Positions 5,964 to 6,286 of a stretch of DNA of 6,286 bases are shown here, piece after piece (the stretch's first letter is position 1; every line of letters starts with the position of its first letter). The notes beneath the pieces are model-generated. The model made no database searches and was not told the origin of the DNA. It saw only the letters and a program-made list of their open reading frames with translations. The translations under genes and the position numbers were made by a program. Origin of the DNA: Bacteroidales bacterium (GTDB lineage: Bacteria; Bacteroidota; Bacteroidia; Bacteroidales; UBA7960); contig SKTA01000144.1 in NCBI GenBank assembly GCA_007122745.1, positions 1 through 6,286 of the forward strand, written 5' to 3'.

Positions 5964-5989
5964 AATATGCAGGCCGGCCAATTCCGGCC
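5898..5989. repeat. Two 23-nt direct repeats, each a hairpin, flanking a third hairpin
   Basis: ATGCAGGCCGGCCAATTCC plus GGCC occurs identically at 5898-5920 and 5967-5989. Each copy folds with stem GGCCGG/CCGGCC (5903-5908 with 5915-5920; 5972-5977 with 5984-5989) and a 6-nt loop. Between them GGACAGC (5923-5929) pairs with GCTGTCC (5936-5942) around TCAAGC. The cluster covers the point where the T9SS domain should have ended. It may be a compound palindromic intergenic element; terminator use is possible but there is no strong T tract. Confidence 0.8.
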
Positions 5990-6000
5990 TATACACTCTA

Positions 6001-6032
6001 ACCTCTAAACGCTAAACTTCTAAACTTTTTTC
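6001..6032 (+). repeat. TAAAC-rich repeat, additional diverged copy
   Basis: ACCTCTAAACGCTAAACTTC followed by TAAACTTTTTTC is clearly related to the arm at 6066-6099, sharing CTAAACTTCTAAAC and the following T run. Between the two lies CATTAACCCTAAACCACTCA, again carrying TAAAC. The stretch 5990-6099 is thus a run of related A/C/T-rich units with no coding potential. Confidence 0.65.
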
Positions 6033-6065
6033 ATTAACCCTAAACCACTCACCTGCAATTCTCTA

Positions 6066-6099
6066 AACAACTAAACAACTAAACTTCTAAACATTTTTC
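6066..6099 (+). repeat. TAAAC-rich repeat, right arm of the long inverted pair
   Basis: The 34 nt match the reverse complement of 5365-5400 with one substitution and a 2-nt difference in the T run. It lies just upstream of the rRNA-type promoter, as the left arm lies just upstream of the mgtE promoter, so the two arms point outward and enclose the T9SS remnant. I saw no target-site duplication outside the arms. Confidence 0.8.
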
Positions 6100-6121
6100 A
6101 AAAAACATGTTTTTTGAAAAA
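6094..6121. repeat. Perfect 28-bp A/T palindrome at the rRNA-type promoter
   Basis: The sequence is T5-C-A6-CA followed by TG-T6-G-A5, a perfect two-fold palindrome centred between 6107 and 6108. It overlaps the TTTG -33 element at 6113-6116 and the end of the TAAAC repeat. It could be an operator, an UP-like bendable tract, or a cruciform-forming site; the sequence does not decide between them. Confidence 0.85.
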
Positions 6122-6140
6122 AAAATAATATGTACCTTTG
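6113..6140 (+). promoter_or_regulatory. Bacteroidetes-type promoter of the putative rRNA operon
   Basis: A TTTG -33 box (6113-6116) and a TACCTTTG -7 box (6133-6140) match the TTTG/TAnnTTTG consensus, separated by 16 bases of A/T-rich sequence. This is the best promoter in the window: both boxes are exact. It points toward the right edge. Confidence 0.8.
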
Positions 6141-6286
6141 CCCTCCCAAAGGCGGAAAAAGGAACTTGAGGTTGGTGATTTGGGAAAAGATCTTTGAGGT
6201 ATTGGGAAGACAAGAGACAGAAAGCAAAACCTGTCAATTTCTAATAATAGATATTGGTAGAAACCTGAATGAGTTGGGACAGCAAA
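6141..6286 (+). other. Probable rRNA operon leader (16S would begin beyond the window)
   Basis: The 146 nt after the promoter have no coding frame. They contain AGATCTTTGAGGTATTGG (6188-6205) followed by an A/G-rich stretch (GAAGACAAGAGACAGAAAGC), which resembles the leader I recall directly before 16S rRNA genes of Bacteroidetes (a GATCTTTGACATATTGG-type motif then A-rich sequence). The segments ACCTGTC (6230-6236) and TGGGACAG (6275-6282) may help form the processing stem. The start of 16S itself is not in the window, so this is an inference. Confidence 0.6.

Noticed and set aside
5365..6099. A complete insertion sequence bounded by the inverted arms
   Set aside because: No transposase frame or remnant lies between the arms and no target-site duplication is visible; the arms are also related to local tandem TAAAC repeats.

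Overview
The window reads as chromosomal DNA from a member of the Bacteroidota, probably class Bacteroidia. The reasons are: upstream -7 elements of the form TAnnTTTG, the Bacteroidetes sigma-ABfr consensus; the remnant of a type IX secretion system (T9SS) cargo protein; an animal-type (M28-fold) glutaminyl cyclase made as a lipoprotein; and TAAAC-rich and TGTCATTCTGAG-type intergenic repeats of a kind I associate with these genomes. The species cannot be named from the sequence.

Layout. Positions 1-73 (-) hold the first 24 codons of a signal-peptide protein cut by the window edge. A tRNA-Ser(GGA) lies at 150-237 (-). A glutaminyl-peptide cyclotransferase lipoprotein gene is at 353-1351 (-) and argS (arginyl-tRNA synthetase) at 1430-3229 (-), each with its own TAnnTTTG element. 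From 3255 to 3650 there is no gene, only degenerate dispersed repeats. The mgtE magnesium channel/transporter gene is at 3651-5036 (-), with a start 14 codons inside the longest open frame, chosen because a perfect AGGAGG precedes it. Upstream of mgtE lies a leader of about 310 nt containing an M-box (ykoK) magnesium riboswitch at 5169-5329 (-), an antiterminator and an intrinsic terminator at 5091-5124. Its promoter -7 is at 5357-5364. On the + strand, 5403-5963 is a decayed C-terminal fragment of a T9SS-exported protein, with no start and an in-frame TAG. From 5898 to 6121 come hairpin-forming direct repeats, TAAAC-rich repeats and a perfect 28-bp A/T palindrome. The right edge (6111-6286) looks like the promoter and leader of an rRNA operon whose 16S gene would begin beyond the window.

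How the parts work together. The strongest story is magnesium homeostasis. The M-box should close its P1 helix when Mg2+ is plentiful, free the terminator arm and stop transcription before mgtE. When Mg2+ is scarce, the 3' strand of P1 pairs instead with the terminator arm and mgtE is read. All three mutually exclusive pairings can be written out from the sequence. The other genes are separate housekeeping functions: tRNA charging, tRNA-Ser, and pyroglutamate formation on exported proteins. The mgtE and rRNA promoters face away from each other across the T9SS remnant, and near-identical 34-36 nt TAAAC-type arms in inverted orientation sit directly next to both.
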